From positions 372,001 to 436,000 of the forward strand of contig JAACJM010000015.1 in the NCBI GenBank assembly GCA_013368315.1: DNA of 64,000 nt. The letters run 5' to 3'. The translations under genes were made by a program, and so were the position numbers. This document shows positions 1 to 11,382 of the stretch, in pieces (the first letter of the stretch is position 1; the number at the start of each line of letters is the position of its first letter). This stretch comes from Tetrapyrgos nigripes (taxonomy: Eukaryota > Basidiomycota > Agaricomycetes > Agaricales > Campanellaceae). The notes under the pieces were generated by a model that was not told the origin of the DNA, searched no databases, and saw only the letters and a program-made list of their open reading frames with translations.

Positions 1-2504
1 TGTGATCGGGGAATGGAATGATACTAGCACAAATACCAAGAATCATACTCGGGTGGATTTCACAATGAGTCCATGTGTGCGCACTAGTTCCTGCCTTCAA
101 TCGTGCAGCAGGATCAAAGTCTCCATCGTTGGCATGAGGGTCAAGCCCTTGTTGCTGCAGTCTCGACACCTCCAAGTCCTCTGGTGTCATAGAAATCATA
201 ACAGTCTCTTCTTCTTCCGCATCCAACAACTCGATAACCCCAGATTTCACCAAATTAGTCCAGTCGTATGCTTCCCCTTCATCATCTTGTCTTCTCACTA
301 TCCAGTTGATATGCTTCTTTTGGAGGACGAGTTGCTGGTTTTCCACGATAAACAGTGGTCGGCAAACTCGACCAGCATCGGTGTACAGACGCAGCTCCTT
401 CTCTCGAATATCCCTCACCACCGACACCTCTGAACTGATATCGTCCTTTCTCCTCAGCTTTCTCAGAGTCTTAACCAAGTTCCCAGGATCACGGTGAACA
501 CCCATCCATACACCATTCACGAACACCTTGGTAGTAGGCGTCGATGAATGTGCGTTTTCTTCAAGAGATTCCAGACCCCACTCCTCCAAGAATTCGATGA
601 CGGGTGCAGAATAAGAACCGACAGATATACAAGACATGAGTGCCAAATTCTTGACCAAACCACAAGCTTGACCTTCTGGTGTCTCGGCAGGACACACCAT
701 TCCCCAATGAGTGTTGTGAAGTTGGCGAGGCTTGGCAATCTTTCCTTCACGGCCCAAAGGTGTGTTACAACGACGTAAGTGAGACAATGTCGATGCATAG
801 GTATAGCGATTCAGCACTTGAGATACGCCTGCTTTGGATGACATCGATTTCTTTTGGTCTCCCCAATTACCAGTAGCAAGGGAGTATTTGAGTCCATTGG
901 TGATGGTCTGGTGTTTTACGGCCAACGTGAGGTTGAATTCCTTGTGTGTCTCGACGCACTGTAGACCCACATTAGAAAATGAGGTAAGAAGATTAGGGGC
1001 AAACACACCTTCTGCATATACCGGTAAACATCCTTGGTCAATTTACGGAATAGCATTCGGAACAGGTTTGCCAGGAGGGGACCAGCCAAATCCAACCGTT
1101 TCTTCCCAAAGTGATCACGATCATCCAAGTCTCGTCGCTCCAGCGCTGCCAGAAGCAACCGATGGATCATGTACCCAAAGAAGTAAGCCTTCTTCGACTC
1201 TGAACCCTCCGCCATTGAAACATGTGGTAACATCTCTTTCTGCAGAATCTCCTGAGCGTAACGAATACGCCTCTCTCTAGAAAGACCAGTTGTTGTACCA
1301 CGATTTCCAATGAAGTCTAGGGCAACTTCACGGTCCTGAATGACGAAACCATCATCTATACAGGGCTTCAACATTTCGAGCATTTGAGAGTCCTGCATGT
1401 CGTAACATATGTGTTCAAGAATGTCGCGATCTGAGATGACACCAAGGGCACGGAAGACAACCCAGATGGGGATATCGACTTTGATGTAAGGAATGGTGGC
1501 TTTGATGATATTACCAAGCTACAAAATGATTCAGCCATTAAACTTGGATCATACCCATTAGCCACTTACCGAACGCTCTTGATTCCGGTGGAACATCTTC
1601 ACTTGGAACTGACTGATTGTCTTTCCACCTCGTTCGACTGCACTACGAATTTCGGCCAAAAAGTTGATTGGAGAGGGTTGAGCCTTGGCAAAGACGTATA
1701 CGTGGTTGGTGGCCATACGTTCCTGTGCAATAAGCACCTTTTCGGAACCGTTGATGATGAAGTATCCTCCAGAGTCATAGGGACATTCGTTGAGGTCGTA
1801 GAGGTCATTGTCAGAAAGAGTACGGAGAATACAGAACGTGGACCGTAGCATGATTGGGACCTGTATAGGATTGAAGATGAGACACGTACACCACAATGAA
1901 GCCGAGCGTAACACACCTTGCCAATCCACACTTTAGCACCCTCATCAGGACCAGACTCTGATTCCGTATCCCATATAACATCTCCGGGTGCACCATCTGG
2001 GTCTTCTCTGCCCACCAACACTTTTTTCTTCATCTCAATGTACAACGGTGCGGAATACGTCAAATTCCTTAACCTCGCTTCTTGTGGAAAGATTGGCACC
2101 ACGGAACCATCTGCTTCAGTCACCGTCGGTCTTGAGAGGTAGATCTGACCAAAGTTGATCTCGTATCTTCGAGTCATATCTGAGTCGCGCCCGGAATGTT
2201 GGTCGGCTTGGTCCAATATGAGGTTTGCGTTTTCGTCCACCAATTCCTGCATCGTATTTTGTACAAACTCGTCGAAAGAGTCGAGTTGTTGTCGGACGAG
2301 ACCTTTTTGGTCGAAAAAACAGGAGATTATGGTCCAGCAGTCCTCCTGCGTAATCTCCTTGTATTCGTCATCATCCTCGTCTTCCAACCCGTAGCCTGTA
2401 TCGTCGTAGGTATATGGGTCTTGCGTAGTATCATATTCTCCAAAAACAGCTCAGTTCAGCAGCTCGTCTCAGAAGACTTCATAATGATAGATACCTTGGC
2501 TCAT
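1..2504 (-). CDS. RPB2: RNA polymerase II second-largest subunit RPB2 (3' truncated by window)
   Basis: Encodes the second-largest catalytic subunit of nuclear RNA polymerase II. The start ATG (2502-2504) lies in a 10-nt first exon, followed by an intron at 2438-2494; the joined N-terminus reads [20 protein letters not shown] and runs into the acidic stretch and [20 protein letters not shown]. Further recognisable blocks are [20 protein letters not shown] (about 1.8 kb), the lobe region around 1.0-1.4 kb, and near the window edge the [20 protein letters not shown] block. Roughly the first 700-750 of about 1,200 residues are present, and the gene continues past position 1. At least one further short intron lies near 1860-1917. 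No lesion was seen. Identification is secure from family-diagnostic sequence. Confidence 0.96.
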
Positions 2505-2842
2505 AGTCTATAGCTCGAGCAAAAGTTTTGCAAAAGTAGTGCACACCACGACACGAAGGGGTAAAGAAGGGGAGATAATCGGTTTATTTTGAATGAATTC
2601 CGGTTTTCTTCAACCCTCTGATGTAGTTGAAGAGGTTACACAGTAACGATCCCGTAAAAGCAGCAGGGACTTGGGAGGTTGAGGCGAAGTTCCTCGTGTT
2701 ATGTAATTGTTGGTCGCGAACTTCTCACGCAAAATCCAGTGTCCCATCAATGTCCCATTATTACTAGGTAGGGCTACTCTAAAATGTACGGGTTGAGCGG
2801 TTACAGAATTGGTACCCAATTCCAGGAACATAGCAAAACCCC
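2505..2842. other. Intergenic: RPB2 promoter and FN3K-like 3' flank
   Basis: About 340 bases between the RPB2 start and the stop of the fructosamine-kinase gene, both on the minus strand. The short open frame at 2610-2831 shows no recognisable protein and is probably chance. The region must hold the RPB2 promoter; I saw no clear TATA box. Confidence 0.5.
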
Positions 2843-4025
2843 CTACAGCTTGGCGCTTATGAGGCGATTTGTCTTCTCCATGGCAGACGAGAGGTAATGT
2901 GACTGAAAAATAGACGGAATCATGTCAAGAATACTCTCGTCAGTACATGTGAGCATTTGCTTACCCCGAACAGCGCTGTGTGGTTCAGATAATGGAAAAG
3001 CTCGTAGAGCAATGCGCGAAGATCATATTGCTCTACAGGCTCCGTTTTGGGGAAATGTTCGTGATATGTGGCATAAAACTGGGGTGGAAAGCCACCGAAT
3101 ATTCTGGCAATTGCAAGACTGTGATATGGCTGCTGGTAAGTTCCCTATGTCGAAGATGAATATTCATGGATCTCCCACTCTGCTTCGTTGTGCCCGTAGT
3201 AAGACGAAGGATCAAAGATGACAGGATTACCAGTCGTTCTTTCGACCCCCACATTCCCACTCTGATAAAAGCTAAGTACAGGCAAGTCTAATTAACTATC
3301 TTGACCTTACCCATAAATCTCCATGCAAGAGGACCGGCTGGATTTGAAGAGGTCCTGGATATCCAAATGGTCGTCAATTGGATAAACGTTCTGCAGGAAT
3401 GGACCAACCAAGTAGTTTCGGTATGACTCTGTTCGGAAACGAATGAAGTCAGCCTGTAATCCGTATTCATACAGAAGAAATGCCCTTTTTACCTCTCTAA
3501 TATCTGTTCTCCTTTAGTGCAAAGCTCTTCGTATCTTCCCTGCCTGCGTAAACTTCGCAGCAGGTTGCCTATGAGGGTGCGGCAGCATTCCTCCCAAGTG
3601 TCGTACCATCCATTTTCCAATCGTGTTGCTCCGCAGTATGTCGGAACTTGGAAACCAAATCCTTTGGAGCTTGTGTACGCGTGCAACTCAGTAGCCAGCC
3701 GTTTTGCTAGAACGACTGCGGCTTCAGAGTCAAGCCTAGTTGACATTTCTTTGTACTCGGAGATGAAGTAGGGCCTTCCATCGTCAGATATTCCTAATGT
3801 ATAGAGCTTTGGTGCGAGATTTGGTGCGGCGGCTTCCATGGCCTTGAGCGATTCGGCCTCTCCCTCGTACTGCTCCTTCTCGCGTGAGGAGCCGTATTTG
3901 GTAAAGTATGCTTGACCACTTGAAGATCTGACTGTACTTCCACTGACGGTGAAGTCATAACCTTCGCCTTCGATAGCGTGAAGCTGATCAAGGATGATTT
4001 TTGGAATCGAGGACTTGGATCCCAT
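2843..4025 (-). CDS. Fructosamine/ketosamine-3-kinase family protein
   Basis: Aminoglycoside-phosphotransferase-fold kinase of the fructosamine kinase family, which phosphorylates sugar adducts on proteins so that they fall off (protein deglycation). I read six exons: 3493-4025, 3409-3428, 3311-3354, 3179-3261, 2965-3118 and 2843-2902, which sum to 894 nt (297 aa), close to the usual ~300 aa. The joined protein has the nucleotide-binding start (SGQAYFTKYG, EGEAESLKAM), the catalytic-loop motif LLHGDLWSGN, the metal-binding segment VIFDPSSYYGHNEADLAIA, and the family C-terminus (LYELFHYLNHTALFG). Unspliced frames contain stops (for example TGA near 3384 and TAG near 3150), so the introns are needed. 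It is divergent from the OYE gene, sharing the 4026-4131 promoter. Family assignment is firm; the exact substrate is not determined. Confidence 0.88.
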
Positions 4026-4053
4026 GTTGGCAAAGGAAGAGAGATGGACAGAG

Positions 4054-4061
4054 TGACGTCA
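4054..4061. promoter_or_regulatory. CRE/ATF-type palindrome TGACGTCA in divergent promoter
   Basis: A perfect TGACGTCA palindrome lies 29 bp from the kinase start codon and 71 bp from the OYE start codon, in the only DNA between the two divergent genes. Fungal bZIP factors of the ATF/CREB family bind this sequence and often control stress genes. Joint control of the deglycation kinase and the ene-reductase is an inference. Confidence 0.4.
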
Positions 4062-4131
4062 GACCACCAGGCTTTCTACATTGGCTGACTGAGCTCTTTT
4101 CCCAAAATGATGCCAGACTGCTTCTTGCCAA

Positions 4132-5778
4132 ATGACTTTTATCAATAAACCCGTCCAGGGCGCTGACCAGTACTATCCTCTCAATGAGCCCCCAATTGGC
4201 ACTCTGTTGAAAGAGGTACAACTTCAAGATTAGCGTCTAATTTACAAATCGCTAATCATTCGCTTACCAGATTGAGAATCCACCTCTGCTCTTTACCCCC
4301 ATCACCATCAGAGATGTTACTTTCAAGAATCGTATCTTCGTGGTATGAAGCATCGCGAAGCTATCTCTTCATTCCATTGGCATGACGCGTCTTTGTAGGC
4401 GCCGATGTGCCAATACTCGTCAGATAACGGCCATGCTACTGACTGGCACCTAATCCATATCGGAGTCAGTATGTCCAAGTTTTGTGGGTTCTTCTCCGCT
4501 CATGAATGTTTTAGGGCTTTGCTACGCGTGGTGCAGCGGCGATCTGTATGGAAGCAACATCAGTTGTACCAGAGGGGCGCATTTCACCAGAGGATGCTGT
4601 GAGTCTTTTCATTCATACTGTTTCCACAAACAACTCACCAAAAACATTGCAGGGCCTATGGACCGACTCCCAAATGGCGCCTCTGAAACGTATCGTCAAC
4701 TTCTGTCATGCTCAAGGCACTAAGATAGGCATACAGTTAGCACATGCTGGAAGGAAAGCATCGACCTTGGCAACATGGGTTCAAAAACAAGCTGGAATGA
4801 ACGTAAGAAACACTGCGGCAAAGGAGGAAAATGGCTGGCCGGATGACGGTGCGTTCTGACGAGTTTTCAGATCAATTGGCAATGGCCTCATGTGCTTGTC
4901 TATCACTGTTAGTGGTGGGTCCCAGTCCCATTGCGTGGTCCGAACATTACGTCCAGCCGAAGGAACTTAGTAAAGAGGATCTGGTCGGTATTGAGGAGGC
5001 TTTCCTTACTGCTATCAAGCGTTGCGAGGAAATCGGGTGTAAGTTGTGTGTCACCTTTACATGATGTTCGGTCTAACGAGACAACTACAGTTGAGTAAGT
5101 TGTACCCGCAGAATTACTACAGGAGACTCATCGTTTCTCTAGTTTCATCGAAATACATGGTGCCCATGGGTACCTGCTCAGTTCCTTCGTCTCACCTCTG
5201 TCCAACATCCGTACAGATGATTTCGGCGGCCAGTCTCTCGAGAATCGTCTGCGCTGGCCTCTCCAAATGATTTCTCGTTGTCGAGCTGCGTGGAGCAAGC
5301 CTCTATTCGTCCGAATTTCCGCTCATGAATGGGCAGAGGGTCCTGAGAAAGGTGAAGACGGTCTATGGAAGCAGTTTGGAATCGAGCAGAGTAAGATCTA
5401 TTCGGGCGAGTTGTTTAAGATCGGCGTGGACATGGTCCATGTCAGCTCGGGAGGAAATTGGTACAAGCAACATCCTCACGTTGTTCCTGGATATCAGGTG
5501 CGTTTCTCCACTCATCCATTGCGGATGAATGGATATTGACTGAGTAAATCCAGATGCCTTTCGCTGAAGCCATCAAGAAAGCTCATCCCACCGGACTCGT
5601 TGGTTGTGTTGGGATGATCACAGAGCCACAGCAGGCAGAATCGTACCTTCAGGAAGGCAAGGCCGATGTGATATTCCTTGCCAGGGAGTTTATGAGGGAT
5701 CCTCATTGGCCCCTGAGAGCTGCGAAGGCACTGGGCGTGCCCCTCAAGGCAGCCAACCAGTACGAGAGAGCTTGGTAA
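4132..5778 (+). CDS. Old Yellow Enzyme family NADH:flavin oxidoreductase (ene-reductase, YqjM-like class)
   Basis: FMN-dependent ene-reductase, a TIM-barrel enzyme that reduces activated C=C bonds using NAD(P)H. Exon 1 (4132-4215) gives [20 protein letters not shown]; exon 2 (4271-4342) gives [19 protein letters not shown]; exon 3 begins at 4399 with [20 protein letters not shown], the class-typical FMN/N-terminal motif with a Cys. Later blocks are [65 protein letters not shown] and [17 protein letters not shown]. The His pair in IHGAHGYLL matches the family's substrate-binding positions. It ends at QYERAW and a stop at 5776-5778. At least five introns break the frame and all can be resolved with GT-AG rules. 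The upstream ATG at 4132 was chosen because it joins in frame to exon 2. Confidence 0.92.
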
Positions 5779-6015
5779 CAGAGGGGAACAGAGTGGAACT
5801 TTTGAGCATGGTTAAGAAGTACAATTCATGATCGTGTATGTTGTACAACTGAAAGAACATATATCTACCCTGGGACAAATCAACTCCCTTATATCAGTGT
5901 TCCTCTTCCATTGGCGAAAGCCACCAATGTCTATTGTCGAGGCTATAACTCCTACTTATGTTTACTGTAAAAAGAGTGTTCCCCACATTCCTTGTCTCAA
6001 GAAAACATCCCCAGC

Positions 6016-6070
6016 GTTCACCAAGCCTCTGGTAAAAGCGAAATCAATGAAGACGTGGAAGTTCGACCTT
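6016..6070 (+). repeat. Direct repeat flanking STAND-A, left copy
   Basis: About 55 bp closely matching 9959-10017 in the same orientation, from gttcacc to gttcgacctt. The copies differ by a 4-nt gap and a few substitutions. The two lie just outside the STAND-A block. Function unknown. Confidence 0.7.
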
Positions 6071-6109
6071 CGGACCAGTATCGGATTGGACTTGGGATTT
6101 TAGCTAGTC

Positions 6110-6490
6110 CCGTATTTGCTCATCTTTCACGTCTCCTCACCTGAACTCGCTTCGAAGCCAGCTCGTTAAGAGCGTCAACAAAGGCGCCGTAGTACCATTC
6201 GACTCCGTTATCAGGCCCTAACTTTGCTCCTCCAATGGCAGGATTGAGCACAGACTCGTTGACTTCGGACAGCTATATTTTGGGGTCATCCTCAGAATCA
6301 GAGTAGATGTTCGGTGTAGGTGTTGTGTTTGCATATCGCGGTGCATTTCTGTCAGCCTGAGCTATTCATCTTTCGGGCGACGCGCATATGTCCTATGACA
6401 CCACTGTTGTAATGGGCTCGTTTCAATCTTTGGACAATGTTTGATACCAGTAGCGTACGTATAGCATGATAATAGTCCATCTGGATATAT
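6110..6490 (-). pseudogene. Small unknown ORF, copy 1 of a duplicated family (inverted relative to 60.65-61.05 kb)
   Basis: On the minus strand the segment starts with MDYYHAIRTLLVSNIVQRLK, passes a possible short intron, encodes an acidic stretch ending in SDSEDDPK, then, after a candidate acceptor TAG, reads LSEVNESVLNPAIGGAKLGP and continues through EWYYGAFVDALNELASKRVQ to a stop. Copies at 60650-61050 (plus) and 14552-14680 (plus, partial) are more damaged, so this one may be closest to the source. I do not recognise the protein. Because a junction is unclear and the copies decay, I call it a relic; it could be a real small multi-exon gene. Confidence 0.45.
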
Positions 6491-6900
6491 TTCGTCAGTA
6501 CACATTAATATTGACGAATACTAGAAAAAATAACACAAATTTGGCCTTTTAGACACCCTTTGTCGCGTGTAGCTTGAAGCATCTGTGGGGAAGTGAAAGC
6601 CAAGTGCGGAGAGTGCTTTCTTTCAATTCTGTTTGAGAATTTGTTGCTTTGTCTAGTTGCTGCCCAGTCCGCGAACACCCAACGAACCAACAGCGAACAC
6701 CTCACTGTCTCTTTCTTACTTAGCGCGCCTTGCACTAGAAGGAAAAAACCCCAAGCATATGCATCAGTTATCATGGCAGTTTCCGACTTCCATCATGCAA
6801 TCACGCTAAGTATAGCAGTGATGATAGTCCAGCATACCTAATCACAAAGAACAGCTTTCACTCCTCGTCTAGCGAAAGAGTAGCCCCTCTGAAACCCTCC

Positions 6901-9874
6901 ATGTCCTTGCTCCGTGGCTGGCGTGCAAAGTCAGAGCGTTCCAACGAAGCCCTTGCCAGAAATGTATGAATCTCAGCCCTCGCCTTACTAGCTCACCTGA
7001 CATTTTCCATCAAGGCATCCTCAGGACCACGCAAGAGCGACATTGATGTACCGAGTAAGAGCAAGGCGGTAGTGGATACCCTGCTTTCCACTCTCGAGAT
7101 AGTCGCCGACGCTGTCCCTATCCCTGCCGTGAAGTTAGTGGTTCAAACAGCAATACGGGTTATTGAAATGTGCCAGGTAGGTCGACCACTGTTTCAAGCT
7201 CGGAAGCTAAGCGTAATTCAACACTCAGGAAGTTCGCACCTCGCTGGAGGAAGTAGACGAGTTGAGAGAGCGGATACGCAGTCTTTCCGTGGTCGTGGTC
7301 CAAGCATGGTCAGGGAAGCCAGCAGAGGATATTACGGACAGTCTTCGGCGGGACATTGAACAGCTCCAAAGGTGTGTTTTAATTAGTCTCTCCATCTAAC
7401 AGCTCTGATTTGACACGCGCAGTGACTTCGTCTACATCGAGAACAAATTAAAGGACATCTCGAAGCAGAATACTGTGCGGATGTTTCTGTTCAAGACTGC
7501 GAATGAAGAAACGGTGCAAAAGTGCCTGAGAAAGCTTGACTGGTCTCTTAGCAAGTTTGAGGTGAGCAATCTAACCGGTGGATTTTGAGAAATAGTCTGA
7601 TCAATGACTGGTTATCGAGGACAGCTTTCCCACCAAGTCCAGACTGCGACGAATATGAACACTGTGCTTCGGATTTTTAACCCTGAGTTTCGTCAGGAGT
7701 CGACCGCTCGAAAGCCACGTCCTCCTTCCCGCTCCCATATCTTTTACGGTCGTGACGAGCTGTTGAATCGTCTGGCAACCAGACTGGTACCAGCATCAGT
7801 GGGCGAGACCGGTTCAAAGGCACTCCTGGCGCTGTTAGGGCCAGGTGGAATAGGGAAGACCTCCGCTGCTCTTGCGGTGATGAAGCACAATGTTGTACAA
7901 GAAAGATATGGTGGAGAATCGAATCAGTTTTGGGTTGGATGTGCAAAGGCAACGTCTGCTACACTTCTCCTCGATATTCTCTATGACTCTCTTTGTATCA
8001 AGAAGAGAACAGGCCAGACATTAGAAGATATTCTTGCAGAGCTCGAGTCGCCATCTGGTAAACCGGATCGGCAGTCATATCGACTTTTGCTATTGGACAA
8101 TTTCGAGACTCCGTGGAATGCGGATGAAGAGCAGGTGGAGCGCATACTTCGAGATCTAGCAGATATTCCACGCCTCTCCATCTTGATCACAATGCGGGCC
8201 AACCAACCTCCGACGGACCAAGAGTGGGAGGTTGAGGTGCTCAAACCCGTTGATGCGGAGGCATCGGCCAAGATTTATACCAAGATATACCCTAACACCA
8301 GTGAGGAACAGCTTTGTGAACTCCTCGATGCCATTGGTCATCTACCTCTAGCTATTACACTACTTGCGAATTATGCTAGGACGAGCCAGACAACACCAGT
8401 TGAGCTCCTACGCGATTGGCAGCGTGATGGGCCTGACATCCTTTCCATGTCAGACGATGACGAGGACAACGTGATGCATAAATCAATCAAACTTTCCCTC
8501 GACAAACCTCCGATGAAGAAAAGCACTCATGCTATGAAACTACTCACCCTCTTGGCCCTTTTCCCCACTTCTGTCTCACGTGTGGATCTAGAGAAGCACT
8601 GGGTACCAGAAGGTATCAATCAGTCGAAAGCTCTCCACGTCCTGAGTAAGACTGCCTTGGTCGAGCTCACAGAATCCACCGCGTTTGTTATTCCTGTGAT
8701 TCGCTCCTACATACTCCGTCATACTCCTGATAGAGATTTTGCAGATACTCGACTCCGTATTCATCGAGTCTGCTGTTCGCTTATCGTAGACCATGGCTCC
8801 TCTCCCGGGGATCCTACCTATCTAGCTGATAAGCAATTTCTCTCTAGTCAGGAGGTCCACCTACAGTCCATTCTCCTAGATGCCACCTCCGAGTCCAGCG
8901 CCGATGTCGGTCTCGAAATTTTACAAGCACTGTTGACTTTGAGTTGGCATCAGTGTTACACTCGGCCGCGTTTTGACCTTGTTAAACATACTTTATCTGT
9001 GTCAAAGCGGATGAAGAATGCGAAATATGAAGCAGAGTCCCTAGTCTGCTATGCAGAAATGTGCCGTGTATTGAACCAATTTGACAGCGCCATCAAGAGA
9101 GTTTCTTTGGCTCATGACCTGTTCATCGCTATGGACGACAGGGTTTCCGCTGCTCGTTGCAGTATCAAACTAATCGAGTATAACTTGTTTAACACCACTT
9201 CACTCGAAGAACATCTATCTCTTGCTGAACAAGTCCGAACAGAGTGCAGTGCAGACGATCCTTTCGGGCAAGCTTTGTGCGACTTATGGATTGGAGAGAC
9301 ATACAACAAGCATAGCATGCCATTGGAGGCACGCGCCAAGTTGGAGCAAGCCAAGGTGAAATTTGAAGAACTGGGACGCCGTGTTGAGCTGGAAAGATGT
9401 CTAGATGCTTTGGCTTGCTCATATTATTCATCATATCACCTACATCCTAAACTCGTACCCGACTCTTTAACGATAGCACTCCATCTGGCAAATCAAGCTT
9501 TGGAACTCTCCATTCAATGTGGTCGTGGGGAATACCAAAATCACAATCTCTATAACCTCACTAGGATCTTGAAGGAGAGTGCCTTGTATGACGAAGCCTT
9601 AGAGAGAGCGCTGGAATTTTTAAAACTGGCCAAGTCGCTCGGTGACACTGCCGGAGTTGGCGACGCATTACGGGAGGTTGGGGATATTCTGCTCCGAACA
9701 GGTGATTATGTCGGAGCTCAGAATGCTTTGCAGAAGGCTCTTGTGGCTTCCGAAGGGATGCCAGCGAGTGGTTTTAAAGACATGGAAATCTGCGACTGCA
9801 GAATACTCTTGGGCCGAGTTGAAACAAAACTCAACTTTACCACAGTGGAGAGTATGGACAGGGCTACTCAGTAG
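6901..9874 (+). CDS. STAND/NLR-like protein A: MLKL-NTD-like helical domain, NB-ARC NTPase, TPR
   Basis: Signal-transducing P-loop ATPase of the NB-ARC group. I read exons 6901-6963, 7015-7176, 7229-7371, 7423-7561 and 7643-9874, giving about 912 aa. Residues ~40-190 are a helical domain (TLLSTLEIVADAVPIPAVKL, then EVDELRERIRSLSVVVVQ) like the MLKL/HeLo-type N-terminus found in mushroom NLR-like proteins. The NB-ARC core follows: SHIFYGRDELLNRL, Walker A GPGGIGKTSAALAVM, Walker B YRLLLLDNFETPW, the sensor-like ILITMRANQPP, the GxP motif HLPLAITLLANYA, and a winged-helix segment VIPVIRSYILRH. The C-terminal ~350 residues are helical, TPR-like. Compared with B1 and B2 it lacks about 33 residues of the linker helix before NB-ARC. 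Likely a cytoplasmic sensor whose N-terminus attacks membranes when it oligomerises; this role is inferred from the family. Confidence 0.87.
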
Positions 9875-10199
9875 ATAGCAATGTACTTCCAACACATCCA
9901 AATTTAATTATATGGTGAACTTGAACTCAAGAATTCTGGATTGGGTGTTCAAGATAATGTTCACCCAGCCTCTGGCAGGCAAAAGCGAAATCAAGGAAGA
10001 CGTGGTAGTTCGACCTTGGTTTGTATGTATGAGACAAAGTGAAAACTTGCAAAAAGCAGCCATAGGTGGAGTCGAAGCGCCCACGTTTGACTGACAGGTG
10101 GCTGGTTTCCTGGATGTGGGTGGGTTCAAGAAATAACAAGCCCTATTAGAGCTACTACGTACAACTTCAGTAATATTAACATACTAATTTATTGTAAAA
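9875..10199. other. Intergenic: STAND-A 3' flank with repeat
   Basis: The first 40 bases after the STAND-A stop match the 3' flanks of B1 and B2 up to ATATG at 9910-9914, where the similarity stops in all three. The right copy of the 55-59 bp direct repeat (9959-10017) follows. No gene seen. Confidence 0.6.
9959..10017 (+). repeat. Direct repeat flanking STAND-A, right copy
   Basis: Partner of 6016-6070, same orientation, with a 4-nt insertion after gcctctgg. Both frames read on the minus strand remain open through the repeat in each copy, so it may derive from a coding exon that I cannot identify. Confidence 0.7.
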
Positions 10200-11382
10200 T
10201 TACCGGAAGTACTGAGGCAAAATTTCGTGAACAGACTTTAAAGAGCCACCTCCTGAATGCTCTACAATAAGAGATTTGAACGGAAAAGCACCCACACCAT
10301 CTCCTTGAGCCACAATATTATCAGACTTGAGCTGCTCAACCTGTCAGATACGTCAGGAATCAGACCATGCATCAGACCGCAGAACGCACCTGAGCCCTAG
10401 TCACGGTGAACAGGTTCACAGGAAGTTTCTCCAGAACAGTTCCTTGCAACACTCCCAACCAAAACGGCAGCGAGATGATGGGTCGTCGGCGATGATTGTA
10501 TTTGAGGACAATCTCCATGATCTCACGGTAAGTAAACACTGCCAGATAGAATGGTTCAGCTTGAAAGGGACTGGTTAGGAGAAACGGGTTCACCTTCAGG
10601 TCCGCCGGCTTCAATGATCTGTCCAGACACGATCTTCTCGATTTGGGGATCCTTCCTCGCCACAAGTTCGACAGCGCGAGCAATATCACCAACGTAAACC
10701 GGTTGAAACTTCGATTTGCCACCTCCAAAGACAGGTAAAAAGGGAAGGTACCGAGAAAGTCGCGAGAAGCGCTATGTTGAGATCATGTCAAGACATAGAG
10801 CAACGTAGGGTGGCTACAGGAGAATGGTGGACTCACGTTAAAGAAGTCATCTTCTGGTCCAAAAACAATACTAGGTCGGAATATAGTCGCGTCAGGACAA
10901 TGTTCGAGTACAGATTGCTCGCCAAGAGCTTTCGTCCTGGCGTAAGGCACTATGCTATTTGCGTCTGCGCCTATAGCACTTATGTGAATGAGTTTCGCAT
11001 TGATGGCTTTTGCTGCCTCAGCCACATTTGATGCCCCTTTCCACTGAATCGTTTCGAAATCTCGGGGTGTTCCGTGCATGATTCCGACCAGCGATACGAT
11101 GACAGATGCATCTCTAAATACAGGTGAAAGGCTTTCAGGCTTGGTGATATCAACAGCGACAGGAGGCAGCAATCGCTCTGGATTCCGAACGCTGTCTTTG
11201 AGCAACTTATGCAACTTTGTGGGATTGCGGGATGCGATTTGTACTGTTCGGATTGGGTCTGCAACGTTGGTCAAGGCACGGGCGATATAAGAGCCTATGC
11301 TCAACATTAGCGGGAAAGAAATCTACAGCAAAATTGTTTGCTCACCTAGGAAACCGGCACCACAGACTACGATTTTTGACAT
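10200..11382 (-). CDS. NDUFA9/COQ11-like atypical short-chain dehydrogenase
   Basis: NAD(P)-binding Rossmann protein of the atypical SDR group that contains the complex I 39-kDa subunit (NDUFA9) and yeast Coq11. Exon 1 (ending at 11382) gives MSKIVVCGAGFLG, a Gly-rich dinucleotide motif, and is joined across a short intron to SYIARALTNVADPIRTVQIA. Later blocks are VIVSLVGIMHGTPRDFE, KLIHISAIGADANSIVPYAR (the YxxxK-like YARTK), FRPSIVFGPEDDFFN, KFQPVYVGDIARAVEL, EAGGPEVFTYREIMEIVLKY and a C-terminus ending in HEILPQYFR before TAA at 10200-10202. The very short N-terminus before the Gly motif lacks an obvious mitochondrial presequence, which leaves open whether it is the complex I subunit or a Coq11-type protein. 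At least four introns are needed. Confidence 0.85.

Larger units (their letters stand above)
5779..6900. other. Repeat-rich 5' flank of STAND gene A
   Basis: No intact gene seen. It holds one arm of a direct repeat (6016-6070), an inverted copy of DNA found at 60.65-61.05 kb (6110-6490) and, from about 6490 to 6900, the presumed STAND-A promoter, which is also duplicated in inverted orientation near 60.2-60.6 kb. The open frame at 5828-6103 has no recognisable product. Confidence 0.55.

Noticed and set aside
3355..3408. In-frame stop in the FN3K-like gene, suggesting a pseudogene
   Set aside because: The stop falls in a 54-nt GT-AG intron; the joined exons reproduce the family sequence without a gap.
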